Shown here: piece by piece, positions 1-6,563 of the stretch
How positions within the stretch are numbered: the first letter of the stretch is position 1
How the letters are laid out: each line of letters starts with the position of its first letter
Assembly: GCA_964472545.1 (NCBI GenBank)
Contig: CAYYNP010000138.1
Location: forward strand, 1-24,453
DNA from: CAYYNP01 sp964472545
Lineage (GTDB): Bacteria > Planctomycetota > Planctomycetia > Pirellulales > Thermoguttaceae
Direction of reading: 5' to 3'
Length of the DNA stretch: 24,453 bases
Made by a program: the position numbers and the translations under genes
Notes under the pieces: generated by a model
Database searches by the model: none
What the model saw: only the letters and a program-made list of their open reading frames with translations
What the model was told of the DNA's origin: nothing

Positions 1-95
1 GAGCCAGTCCCCCTTTTCCACTCCCGCGAATCGACTTTGCAGTTCTCCTGGGAGCGGCCCTTGGACGCGCGACGGCCAGGCGTCACAATGGCTCC

Positions 96-1334
96 ATGCA
101 AGACTCCACACCCGATGAGACGGCCGGCCCAGACCTTTCTGAACACTGGATCTTGGATCCGGCCGTGGCGATGCTCAACCACGGTTCATTCGGCGCGTGT
201 CCCCGGCCCGTGCTGGCGAGACAGCAGCAGTTGCGCGAACAACTGGAGCGGGAGCCGGTCGACTTCTTCTTCCGGCGCATGCAGCCGCTGCTGGATGCGT
301 CGCGCGAGGTACTGGCGGAGTTGATCGGCGCCGATCCGGGCGACGTGGTGTTCGTCCGCAATGCCACCGGCGGAGTCAACAGCGTGCTCCGGTCGCTGCG
401 GTTGCGGCCCGGCGACGAGTTGCTGGTCACCGATCACGACTACAACGCCTGCCGCAACGTGGTCGAGTACGTTGCCCGGCGGGCCGGTGCGAAGGTCGTG
501 ACGGCGCCGATTGCCCTGCCGGTCGAGTCGCCCGAGCAGGTCGTCGACGCGGTGGTGTCGCGGGTGACCCGGCGAACGCGGCTGGCGATTCTCGACCACG
601 TGACCAGCCCCACGGCCGTCGTCTTTCCGATCGAGGAACTGGTCCGCCGTTTGCGCGAGCGGGACGTCGACGCGCTGGTCGACGGGGCCCACGCGCCGGG
701 GATGTTGCCGTTGGATTTAGAGCGTCTTTGCGCGGCCTATTACACGGGCAATTGCCACAAATGGCTCTGTGCCCCCAAGGGCGCCGGCTTTCTCTACGTG
801 CGGCGGCAGAAACAGCAGGAGATCCAACCGGCGGTGATCAGCCACGGCTACAACACGCCACGGCCGGGGAGCAGCCGGTTTCAAGACGCCTTCGACTGGG
901 CCGGCACCGACGACCCGACGCCGTGGCTCTGCGTCGGCGAGGCGATTCGCTTTCTCGGCACGTTGGTCGACGGCGGGATTTCGGGCCTGATCCGCCGCAA
1001 CCGGGAACTTGCGCTGCGCGTGCGGGGGATGCTCCACGACTCGCTGCAATTGGAGCCTACGTGCTGCGAGGAGATGGTCGGGTCGCTGGCTGCCGTGCAA
1101 CTTCCCGACGACCCGGCGCTCTGTCCTGCCTTGGATCCGATAGCGTCACACGAGCACCGGGCGATAGTGCCCGTGCATCCGCTACAGACGGCGCTGTTGC
1201 ACAAGTTTGGCGTGCAGGTGCCGGTCTACTATTGGCCGTCGGCGCCGCAGAAGCTGTTGCGGATTTCGGCCCAGGCGTACAACGATCTAGGGCAATACGA
1301 ACGGTTGATCGCCGCATTGGGGAAGTTGTCGTAG
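96..1334 (+). CDS. Class V aminotransferase (isopenicillin N epimerase / cysteine desulfurase-like)
   Basis: A 412-residue PLP-dependent fold-type I enzyme. The PLP-binding aspartate lies in the VDGAHAPGM stretch (about D196) and the Schiff-base lysine is K222 in NCHKW. The WAGTDDPTPWL segment near residue 268 matches the GTxDxxxWL signature of isopenicillin-N-epimerase-like members. The length is normal for the family and no signal peptide is seen, so it should be cytosolic. The substrate cannot be read from sequence; family members act as epimerases, desulfurases or lyases on amino acids. The ATG at 96 lacks a strong Shine-Dalgarno sequence, but the homology begins soon after it (ILDPAVAMLNHGSFG), so the start is reasonable. 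The stop lies 2 bp from the stop of convergent rplI, leaving no room for a separate terminator. Confidence 0.9.
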   Translation: MQDSTPDETAGPDLSEHWILDPAVAMLNHGSFGACPRPVLARQQQLREQLEREPVDFFFRRMQPLLDASREVLAELIGADPGDVVFVRNATGGVNSVLRSLRLRPGDELLVTDHDYNACRNVVEYVARRAGAKVVTAPIALPVESPEQVVDAVVSRVTRRTRLAILDHVTSPTAVVFPIEELVRRLRERDVDALVDGAHAPGMLPLDLERLCAAYYTGNCHKWLCAPKGAGFLYVRRQKQQEIQPAVISHGYNTPRPGSSRFQDAFDWAGTDDPTPWLCVGEAIRFLGTLVDGGISGLIRRNRELALRVRGMLHDSLQLEPTCCEEMVGSLAAVQLPDDPALCPALDPIASHEHRAIVPVHPLQTALLHKFGVQVPVYYWPSAPQKLLRISAQAYNDLGQYERLIAALGKLS

Positions 1335-1336
1335 GA

Positions 1337-1885
1337 TCAGTTCTTCGCGTCGTCGTCGCCGGTGACCGTGGGAACCACCCAGACTTTCAACTCGCCTTCC
1401 ACGCCGTGTCCTAAATGGATCTTTACGGTGTACAGGCCGAGTTCCTTCAGTGGGCCCTTCAGCCGCACTTGGTCCTGGGCGATGGCCAGGGCGTTGGCCT
1501 TCAACGCGGTCACGATCTCCGTCGCTCCCACCGAGCCGTAGAGGTGTCCCTCGTCGTTGGCGTTGGCCTCGATGGTGATGCTCTGTCGGGCGAGCGTGTC
1601 GGCCAGGGCGTGCAGATCGGCCAAGCGAGCCTTTTCGATCGCGGCCAGTTGCGCGCGGTGCTTCTCCACCATCCGCTGATGGTGGTCGGTGGCCACCGTG
1701 GCCAGGCCTTGCGGGAGCAGGTAGTTGTTGGCAAATCCGGGGCGAACCTCGACCACGTCGCCCTGGTGCCCGAGGTTCTCGACGGCCTGGATCAGCAGCA
1801 GTTGGATCCCGCCGTTTGGGCCGCGCGGCAACCGCTGGCTACGGTGCGGGACCTTGCGTTTCTTCTTGGCTTTCGTCTTGGTCAT
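1337..1885 (-). CDS. rplI: 50S ribosomal protein L9
   Basis: A 182-residue protein. The L9 N-domain begins around residue 26 with GIQLLLIQAVENLGHQGDVV and continues with VRPGFANNYLLPQGLA, the rRNA-binding signature. A helical linker (residues about 70-100) and a C-domain ending in KVWVVPTV follow. L9 binds 23S rRNA near the L1 stalk. The start is the ATG at 1885 (MTKTKAKKKRK). This gives a strongly basic extension of about 25 residues before the usual N-terminus, probably an additional rRNA contact. It lies 14 bp downstream of ssb, so it is almost certainly in the same transcript. The same reading frame stays open upstream through most of ssb to 2242, which matters for the frameshift possibility at the ssb A11 run. 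Confidence 0.93.
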   Translation of the reverse strand: MTKTKAKKKRKVPHRSQRLPRGPNGGIQLLLIQAVENLGHQGDVVEVRPGFANNYLLPQGLATVATDHHQRMVEKHRAQLAAIEKARLADLHALADTLARQSITIEANANDEGHLYGSVGATEIVTALKANALAIAQDQVRLKGPLKELGLYTVKIHLGHGVEGELKVWVVPTVTGDDDAKN

Positions 1886-1899
1886 CAAACGTTTACCTC

Positions 1900-2373
1900 T
1901 TAGAACGGAATATCGTCGTCCGGCGGTTGCGCGGGCGCCGGTGCCTGGTAGGATTCCTCGGCGGGTGCCGGTTGGCTGTATTGGTTGTCTGGTTGGGGTG
2001 GGGCCGCGGGCCGGCCACCTCCACCACCTCCACCACCCCCACCGCCGCGCGAGCTGAGCATCTGCATCCGCTCGCCGACGACCTTCAACTTCGACCGTTT
2101 CTGGCCCTCGGGCGTTTTTTTTTTTAATTTTATGTATAGGACCTCGATCAACACCGGCGAACCCTTGCTGAGGTATTCGCTGGCGACCTCGGCCGTCCGG
2201 CCCCAGAGTGTGACGTCGATGAAGGTGGCCTCGTCGACCCACTGGTCGTTGCGTTTCACACGATCGTTCACGGCCAGACCGATGTCGGTCACGGCGGTGC
2301 CGCTGGGAATGTAGCGGAGTTCCGGATCACGGGTGAGATTCCCCACCAAGATCACGCGATTGAAGCTCGCCAT
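1900..2373 (-). CDS. ssb: Single-stranded DNA-binding protein with an anomalous AT-rich patch
   Basis: A 157-residue SSB. It has an OB-fold (residues 1-105: MASFNRVILVGNLTRDPELR, WGRTAEVASEYLSKGSPVLIE, GQKRSKLKVVGERMQML), a run of eleven or so glycines, a proline/glutamine-rich linker, and the acidic tip DDDIPF that recruits partner proteins. The start ATG has AAGGA six bases upstream, located inside the end of rpsF, and the spacing from rpsF is 5 bp. The oddity is residues 78-88 (VLYIKLKKKTP). Bacterial SSBs normally have a GRLxLxxW-type strand here, including the tryptophan equivalent to E. coli W88. The DNA for this segment is almost pure A/T with an 11-A run, unlike all the surrounding DNA. 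The protein may be altered in DNA binding, or the patch may be an assembly or sequencing error. Confidence 0.92.
   Translation of the reverse strand: MASFNRVILVGNLTRDPELRYIPSGTAVTDIGLAVNDRVKRNDQWVDEATFIDVTLWGRTAEVASEYLSKGSPVLIEVLYIKLKKKTPEGQKRSKLKVVGERMQMLSSRGGGGGGGGGGGRPAAPPQPDNQYSQPAPAEESYQAPAPAQPPDDDIPF
2115..2138 (-). other. AT-rich patch with A11 homopolymer inside ssb
   Basis: On the plus strand this is T11 (2115-2125), AA, T4, then ATGTATA, 24 bases without C and with one G, inside a gene that is otherwise about two-thirds GC. Read on the coding strand it contains TTA AAA AAA AAA, so an A_AAA_AAA slippery heptamer is in the correct phase for -1 frameshifting. No neighbouring ribosomal or SSB sequence shows similar composition. 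Confidence 0.9.
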
Positions 2374-2378
2374 GATGA

Positions 2379-2915
2379 TCAGTCCTTCTTATCGTCAGAC
2401 GTTGCCTTGTCGGCCTTTTCGTCAACGGCCACGGCCTGTTCTCCGCCGGGCGCCGTCTTCGGTCCGCCGGGCGCCGTCTTCGGTCCGCCGGGCGCCGTCT
2501 TCGGTCCGCCGGGTGCCGTCTTCGGTCCGCCGGGTGCCGTCTTCGGTCCGCCGGGGGGGCCGCTCTGTTCTGCGGCTGCTTCGGGGCCGGCCGTGGCATG
2601 GGCTACCAGGGCGTCAGCAATGCGCGGCTCGACTTTGAGAAACAGCGTGCGGAGGATACTCTCGCTGAGTTGACAGTCCCTCTGTACGCCGCCCAGCTTA
2701 TCGCCTTGCAGGCGGAAATACGTAAGCCAGTAGGTCCCCCGGCGCTGTCGGCGGATCGGATAGGCCAAGCGGCGTTCTTCCCAGAGCCGGCTGACGAGCA
2801 CCTCGCCTCCGGCCCTCTCGATCATCTTGGGGATCTGGCCGGAGACCCCTTCGGCGTCCCGCCCGTAACGGTTCGAGTCCAGGATGAACATGCCTTCGTA
2901 GACGTTTTCGGCCAA
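2379..2915 (-). CDS. rpsF: 30S ribosomal protein S6 with repetitive C-terminal tail
   Basis: A 178-residue protein. Residues 1-105 are a normal S6 domain (NVYEGMFILDSN at the N-terminus, RLAYPIRRQRRGTYWLTYFR in the middle, ESILRTLFLKVE). S6 normally pairs with S18 on the 16S rRNA central domain. Unusually, the domain is followed by a tail of about 70 residues with five GGPKTAP repeats and an acidic/lysine-rich end (DEKADKATSDDKKD). Typical S6 is about 95-135 residues, so the tail is an addition. It starts with ATG at 2915; the upstream GAGGAGTG-like purine stretch is loose but placed plausibly. ssb begins 5 bp after its stop. No rpsR follows in this operon. Confidence 0.93.
   Translation of the reverse strand: MAENVYEGMFILDSNRYGRDAEGVSGQIPKMIERAGGEVLVSRLWEERRLAYPIRRQRRGTYWLTYFRLQGDKLGGVQRDCQLSESILRTLFLKVEPRIADALVAHATAGPEAAAEQSGPPGGPKTAPGGPKTAPGGPKTAPGGPKTAPGGPKTAPGGEQAVAVDEKADKATSDDKKD
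2443..2555 (-). repeat. 21-bp tandem repeat coding the S6 tail (5 units plus partial)
   Basis: Five consecutive 21-bp units occupy 2443-2547, with an 8-bp partial unit to 2555. The first three are identical; units 4 and 5 share one C-to-T change (GGGTGCC instead of GGGCGCC). The array runs into a G7 tract on the plus strand. The unit length is a multiple of three, so gain or loss of a unit keeps the rpsF frame and alters only the number of GGPKTAP repeats. Confidence 0.95.
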
Positions 2916-2929
2916 GGTTTCACTCCTCG

Positions 2930-2971
2930 TCGGCTTTGGGGTCCCGACTTTGGGGGCCCGACTTTCGGGGC
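2930..2971 (-). repeat. Three imperfect 14-bp repeats just upstream of rpsF
   Basis: Three contiguous 14-bp units lie at 2930-2943, 2944-2957 and 2958-2971. On the plus strand the core is CCGACTTTGGGGGC with one to three changes per unit. They sit 15 bp before the rpsF start, so they would be in the mRNA leader if rpsF is transcribed from pth or from a promoter in the gap. Their function is unknown. Confidence 0.75.
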
Positions 2972-3060
2972 CGGGCCTTCAGATGTTGGGGCCAGACCAC
3001 CGTGTCGTTTTGTCTTGTTGTCTTGTATCCGTATTCGGCGGCCACTTTGCCGTTGTGCGC

Positions 3061-3076
3061 CCGTCGTATCCGACGG
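3061..3076 (-). other. Short hairpin downstream of pth
   Basis: A perfect 6-bp stem with a 4-base loop (CCGTCG TATC CGACGG on the plus strand) begins 10 bp after the pth stop. There is no T-tract on the 3' side, so it is not a classical intrinsic terminator. It could be an RNA-stabilising or attenuating stem in the pth-rpsF gap. Confidence 0.35.
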
Positions 3077-3086
3077 CAGGCCGCGT

Positions 3087-3644
3087 CTAATTGAATCGGT
3101 TCATACAGGCTTCGATGCCTTCTTGTGCCCAAAGCACGACCGCATCGGCGGCTCGGCAAACGGCCTCCTCGATCTCCACGGCCTCTGCCTTGGTAAACTT
3201 GCTCAACACGTAGTCTGCCCAGACCCAATTCTCCGGCGGGGAGCCGATCCCGATCCGCAACCGCGGAAACTCCTCGGTTCCCATCCGTCTGACAATATCC
3301 TCCAGCCCCTTTTGCCCTCCCGACGAGCCCTTTGCTCGAACCCGCAACTTGGCCACCGGCAAGTTCAGGTCGTCGCAAACGACCAGCACGTCCTGCGGCG
3401 GCATCTTGTAGAAGCTCGAGGCCGCCTGCACGCTGATGCCGCTGCGGTTCATGTACGTCACCGGGCTGAGCAACAGGGCTCGTTGTCCGCCCAAGTTGGC
3501 TTCGAGTACTTCTCCTTGGAACTTCGATTTTGCCGCGCCCGGGCCAAACCGCCGGGCCAACTCACGCAACACTTCATAGCCGACGTTATGACGGGTCCGC
3601 TCGTACTTTCGACCCGGATTCCCCAGCCCAACCACCAGCTTCAT
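3087..3644 (-). CDS. pth: Peptidyl-tRNA hydrolase
   Basis: A 185-residue Pth, normal length for the family. It hydrolyses the ester bond of peptidyl-tRNAs released prematurely from ribosomes. The visible signatures are GLGNPG (6-11), catalytic His19 in RTRHNVG, TYMNRSG with N66, and VVCDDLNLP with D91, the residue equivalent to the catalytic Asp of E. coli Pth. The usual GGHNGL substrate-contacting loop reads GGQKGL here, so the asparagine equivalent to E. coli N114 is replaced by lysine. The family fold otherwise looks intact. It lies between rplY and rpsF, 59 bp after the rplY stop, in a common bacterial prs-rplY-pth arrangement. Confidence 0.95.
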   Translation of the reverse strand: MKLVVGLGNPGRKYERTRHNVGYEVLRELARRFGPGAAKSKFQGEVLEANLGGQRALLLSPVTYMNRSGISVQAASSFYKMPPQDVLVVCDDLNLPVAKLRVRAKGSSGGQKGLEDIVRRMGTEEFPRLRIGIGSPPENWVWADYVLSKFTKAEAVEIEEAVCRAADAVVLWAQEGIEACMNRFN

Positions 3645-3703
3645 CGGTCCGCGTTCCCGCCGTTGGAGGTTGTACTACCAAAGGTGGCCCTCATGCCGGT
3701 TTG

Positions 3704-4324
3704 CTAACTCGCCGCGTCCTGATCCTCCTTGGCGCCGATCACTTCCGGCTCGATGGCCATCGCTTCTTCGACTTCCTCGATCTCCTCGGCCGGTTCCACG
3801 CATTGGACCAGCACGTCACCCGTGTCGCGCAACACCGTGGCGCCTTCGGGCAACGCCAAATCGGCCACGGTGATCGATCCGTGGAGTTGAAGGCTGTTGA
3901 TGTTCACGCTGAGCCTCTCGGGAATGGAGATCGCGGGGCAGTCGAGTTGCACGTCGTGGATCAACTGCTCCACCACGCCGCCTTCCCTCACGCCCGGCGC
4001 CTCGCCGCGCAATTCGACCGACACGTGCACCTGGACCTTCTCGTCTTGCGACACCCGGGTGAAGTCGACGTGAATCACGGTCGAACCCCACGTGTCCCAC
4101 TGCACGTCGCGGACGAACGCCGACTCGTTGACCGCTCCGGCCAGTGTCACCAGGCGGGTGCCGTGGGCCACCAACGTATTGAGCTGTTCGGCCGGGACCG
4201 AAAGGCATATGTTTTCCTCGCCGTGGCCGTAGAGAACCGCGGGAATGGCCCCGCCACGGCGCAGCCGCCGGGTATTGCGTTTTCCACGGGATTCTCGAAC
4301 TTCAACCTTTAGTGTTTCCGCCAT
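3704..4324 (-). CDS. rplY: 50S ribosomal protein L25 (CTC/TL5 type)
   Basis: A 206-residue protein. The N-terminal 5S-rRNA-binding domain (residues 1-95) shows RESRGKRNTRRLRRGGAIPA and VLYGHGEENICLSV. The long CTC-type C-terminal beta domain (VHVSVELRGEAPGVREGGVV, LPEGATVL) follows and the protein ends in an acidic tail (EEIEEVEEAMAIEPEVIG). The ATG at 4324 is chosen because GAGGA sits five bases upstream; an in-frame TTG at 4336 would overlap that site. A 291-bp gap separates it from prs, so it may have its own promoter as well as read-through from prs. Confidence 0.93.
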   Translation of the reverse strand: MAETLKVEVRESRGKRNTRRLRRGGAIPAVLYGHGEENICLSVPAEQLNTLVAHGTRLVTLAGAVNESAFVRDVQWDTWGSTVIHVDFTRVSQDEKVQVHVSVELRGEAPGVREGGVVEQLIHDVQLDCPAISIPERLSVNINSLQLHGSITVADLALPEGATVLRDTGDVLVQCVEPAEEIEEVEEAMAIEPEVIGAKEDQDAAS

Positions 4325-4336
4325 GGGCGTCCTCAA

Positions 4337-4615
4337 GTCTGTTTCGGGCCGGCGATCCTCTTGTAGGTTGCCGATGGGCCGGCTCCGGCAAAGCGGCCCT
4401 AACTAACTCCATACCAACATGTTATGCCAACCGGTGTGCCGACACCGGAATCTCGCACTTAATAACATCGTCGCACAACGCGGCGGCGAATCTAGTTATT
4501 CTGGCCTAATTCCAGCGAATTTCAACCCCGGGTGGGATAGTGGCCGGTGGAAAGTTGTCGCCCGGCCGACTCCGCAGCCCAACCACGACCGCCAAATCCC
4601 CTCGGAAGTGGGTGC
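4337..4615. other. prs-rplY intergenic gap
   Basis: This 279-bp stretch has no convincing ORF. It is less GC-rich than the flanking genes and holds one clear hairpin (4431-4448). No tRNA fold was found despite tRNA genes often lying in this kind of operon. A promoter for rplY on the minus strand is plausible but no good -35/-10 pair was identified. Confidence 0.5.
4431..4448. other. Perfect 7-bp hairpin in the prs-rplY gap
   Basis: CCGGTGT GCCG ACACCGG forms a 7-bp stem with a 4-base loop. There is no T-run on either side, so a Rho-independent terminator is unlikely. It may be a structural element in the read-through transcript from prs to rplY. Confidence 0.5.
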
Positions 4616-5563
4616 CTACGATCCAAACAACCCACTGACCGATTCGCAACGGTGGATCCGTTTTATCGCCTCCCCCAAGAGTTGTGACACGCTGAGCACC
4701 TTGATCTGAGGAATGGCCCTTTCCGGCGCCAGCGGGATGGTGTCGGTGATCACGACCGCATCGACCGGCGATTGCTCGATGCGCTCGATCGCCGGACCGC
4801 AGAGGATCCCGTGCGTGGCGGCCAGGTAGATCTTCGCCGCTCCTGCAGCGTGCATCTTTTCGGCCGCCCCACAGATCGATCCTCCGGTGCTGATCATGTC
4901 GTCGAAAATCAAGGCAACCTTGCCCTCGACCGGGCCGCCGATGATGTTCTCCTGTCTCGTATGCTCCGCACTGCTGCGGCGCTTGTCGATAATTGCCAAG
5001 TGCCCGCCGAGGTGGTTCAGATGCCAAAGTGCCCGCTTGATGCTGCCTTGGTCGGGGCTGACGACCAGGGTCTCATCCTCGGTCAGGTTCATGCTCAAAA
5101 AGAAGTCGTCGATGACCGGGGCGGCGTAGAGGTGATCGACCGGGATGTCGAAGAAACCCTGGACCTGGGCAGCGTGCAGGTCCATCGTCAGCGCGCGGTC
5201 AGCCCCGGCGCGGTCGATCAGATTGGCCACCAGCTTGGCCGTGATCGGCACGCGGCCCTCGTCCTTGCGGTCTTGCCTGGCATAGCCGAAATAGGGCATC
5301 ACGGCCGTGATCCGCTCTGCGCTGGCACGCCGGCAACAGTCGATCATCACCAGCAATTCCATCAGGTTCTCGTTGACCGGAGGGCACGTCGGCTGGATGA
5401 GGAAGACGTCGCGGCCGCGGATATCCTCGTCGATCTTACAGGCGATCTCGCCGTCGGGAAAATTGCCGATCGAGAGCCCCCCCAACGGCAAACCGAGATA
5501 CTCGGTGATCCGCCGGGCGAGCGTCGGATGGGCGCGGCCGCTGAAGATCTTCATGTCGTTCAC
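4616..5563 (-). CDS. prs: Ribose-phosphate pyrophosphokinase (PRPP synthetase)
   Basis: A 315-residue enzyme that makes PRPP from ribose 5-phosphate and ATP for nucleotide, His and Trp synthesis. Visible class I signatures are IFSGRAHPTLA at the start, the flexible-loop motif YFGYARQDRK followed by DEGRVPITAKLVANLI, MDLHAAQVQGFF with the ATP/metal-binding His, and the PRPP loop FDDMISTGG with D221-D222. The length matches the family (about 310-320). The start is a GTG at 5563 whose first bases overlap the TGA of the preceding NTP-transferase gene (GTGA). AGAGGG lies just upstream. The overlap implies translational coupling. An ATG three codons downstream is an alternative start. Confidence 0.95.
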   Translation of the reverse strand: MNDMKIFSGRAHPTLARRITEYLGLPLGGLSIGNFPDGEIACKIDEDIRGRDVFLIQPTCPPVNENLMELLVMIDCCRRASAERITAVMPYFGYARQDRKDEGRVPITAKLVANLIDRAGADRALTMDLHAAQVQGFFDIPVDHLYAAPVIDDFFLSMNLTEDETLVVSPDQGSIKRALWHLNHLGGHLAIIDKRRSSAEHTRQENIIGGPVEGKVALIFDDMISTGGSICGAAEKMHAAGAAKIYLAATHGILCGPAIERIEQSPVDAVVITDTIPLAPERAIPQIKVLSVSQLLGEAIKRIHRCESVSGLFGS

Positions 5564-6318
5564 AATCCCTCTCTCATCGGAGCCTTCTCTCGCATCACGG
5601 CCTCGGCAATGGCCAATTCATCGACCGTGTTGACCCCCAGCGACTCACTCGGATCGAGCACGTCCAGCGCCCGAACCTCTTTGCCCTGCGAACGCAACAC
5701 GCCCGGGCAGTCCGTCAAGTAGTATTCCCCTTGGACGTTGTCGGCACGGACGTCGGCCAGCGCCTCGAACATGCCGCGGCAGTCGAAGACGTAATAGCTC
5801 ATGTTGACTTCGGTGATCTGCCGCTGCTGCTCGGTCGCGTCCTTCTCTTCGATAATCTCAACGAAGTTTCCCTCTTCATCGCGGATCACGCGCCCCAGCC
5901 CGAAGGGGTTTTCCTTGTGGGCCGTGCCCAGCACACAATCTGCCGGGCGGCGTTTGAATTCTCTCAGCAGGGCCGCGACCGACTCGGACCGCATCAGCGG
6001 CGAGTCGCCGGTGACCACCAACACCGGCCCGTCGTGGTCGGCCAGAGTATCTCGACACGACATAGCAGCATGACCCGTGCCGAGTTGCTCTTCCTGCACC
6101 GCAAACTCGACCCCCTCGCGATGGGCCAGCGTGGAGCGGACCAAATCGGCCCGATAGCCCACCACCACCACCGTCCGTTTCACTCCGCCGGCGGCCAGGG
6201 CATCGAGCACGTACTCGATCATCGGCCGGCCGCCGACCTCCAGCAATACCTTGGGCAGATCGGACTTCATCCGCGTGCCCTTGCCTGCGGCCAAAACGAT
6301 GCCAACTTCCTGCGACAT
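5560..6318 (-). CDS. Sugar-nucleotide (UDP-GlcNAc-type) NTP transferase, GlmU N-terminal half
   Basis: A 252-residue nucleotidyltransferase with the GlmU uridyltransferase pattern: LAAGKGTRM (9-17), DLPKVLLEVGGRPM, EEQLGTGHA, VTGDSPLM and NVQGEYYLTD. In GlmU these bind UTP, GlcNAc-1-phosphate and Mg2+ to make UDP-GlcNAc for cell envelope synthesis. The C-terminal left-handed beta-helix acetyltransferase half of bifunctional GlmU is missing, so another protein must make GlcNAc-1-phosphate, or the enzyme has a different sugar substrate. The start is ATG 6318, chosen because homology begins there; the frame remains open upstream without conserved sequence. It overlaps prs by 4 bp and heads the minus-strand cluster. 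Confidence 0.9.
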   Translation of the reverse strand: MSQEVGIVLAAGKGTRMKSDLPKVLLEVGGRPMIEYVLDALAAGGVKRTVVVVGYRADLVRSTLAHREGVEFAVQEEQLGTGHAAMSCRDTLADHDGPVLVVTGDSPLMRSESVAALLREFKRRPADCVLGTAHKENPFGLGRVIRDEEGNFVEIIEEKDATEQQRQITEVNMSYYVFDCRGMFEALADVRADNVQGEYYLTDCPGVLRSQGKEVRALDVLDPSESLGVNTVDELAIAEAVMREKAPMREGL

Positions 6319-6563
6319 TGGGGGCTCGGCGTCTGGGGTAGAATGTGGGACCGAACAGAGCGAGGCCGAGCGGCGTGACGACTTCCGAAAACCTCGACCG
6401 CACACATCTTGCCACGAATCGGCCGCGTTTGCCAGGGGGCCGTTGGGGGGATTCCGTGGCACTCCGGCCCCGCTTCTAGTAGGGTATAGATAGGCGGGCT
6501 GCGCAGATTCTCCCCGAGTCGGCCGCGCTGCCCGATCCGTCCCTCGGCCGAAGTGAGGTTTCG

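Noticed and set aside
4431..4448. Intrinsic terminator after prs
   Set aside because: The stem is good but no T-run follows on the minus strand; kept only as a hairpin.
4337..4615. tRNA gene between prs and rplY
   Set aside because: No GTTCRA-type T-loop with matching acceptor stem could be found on either strand.
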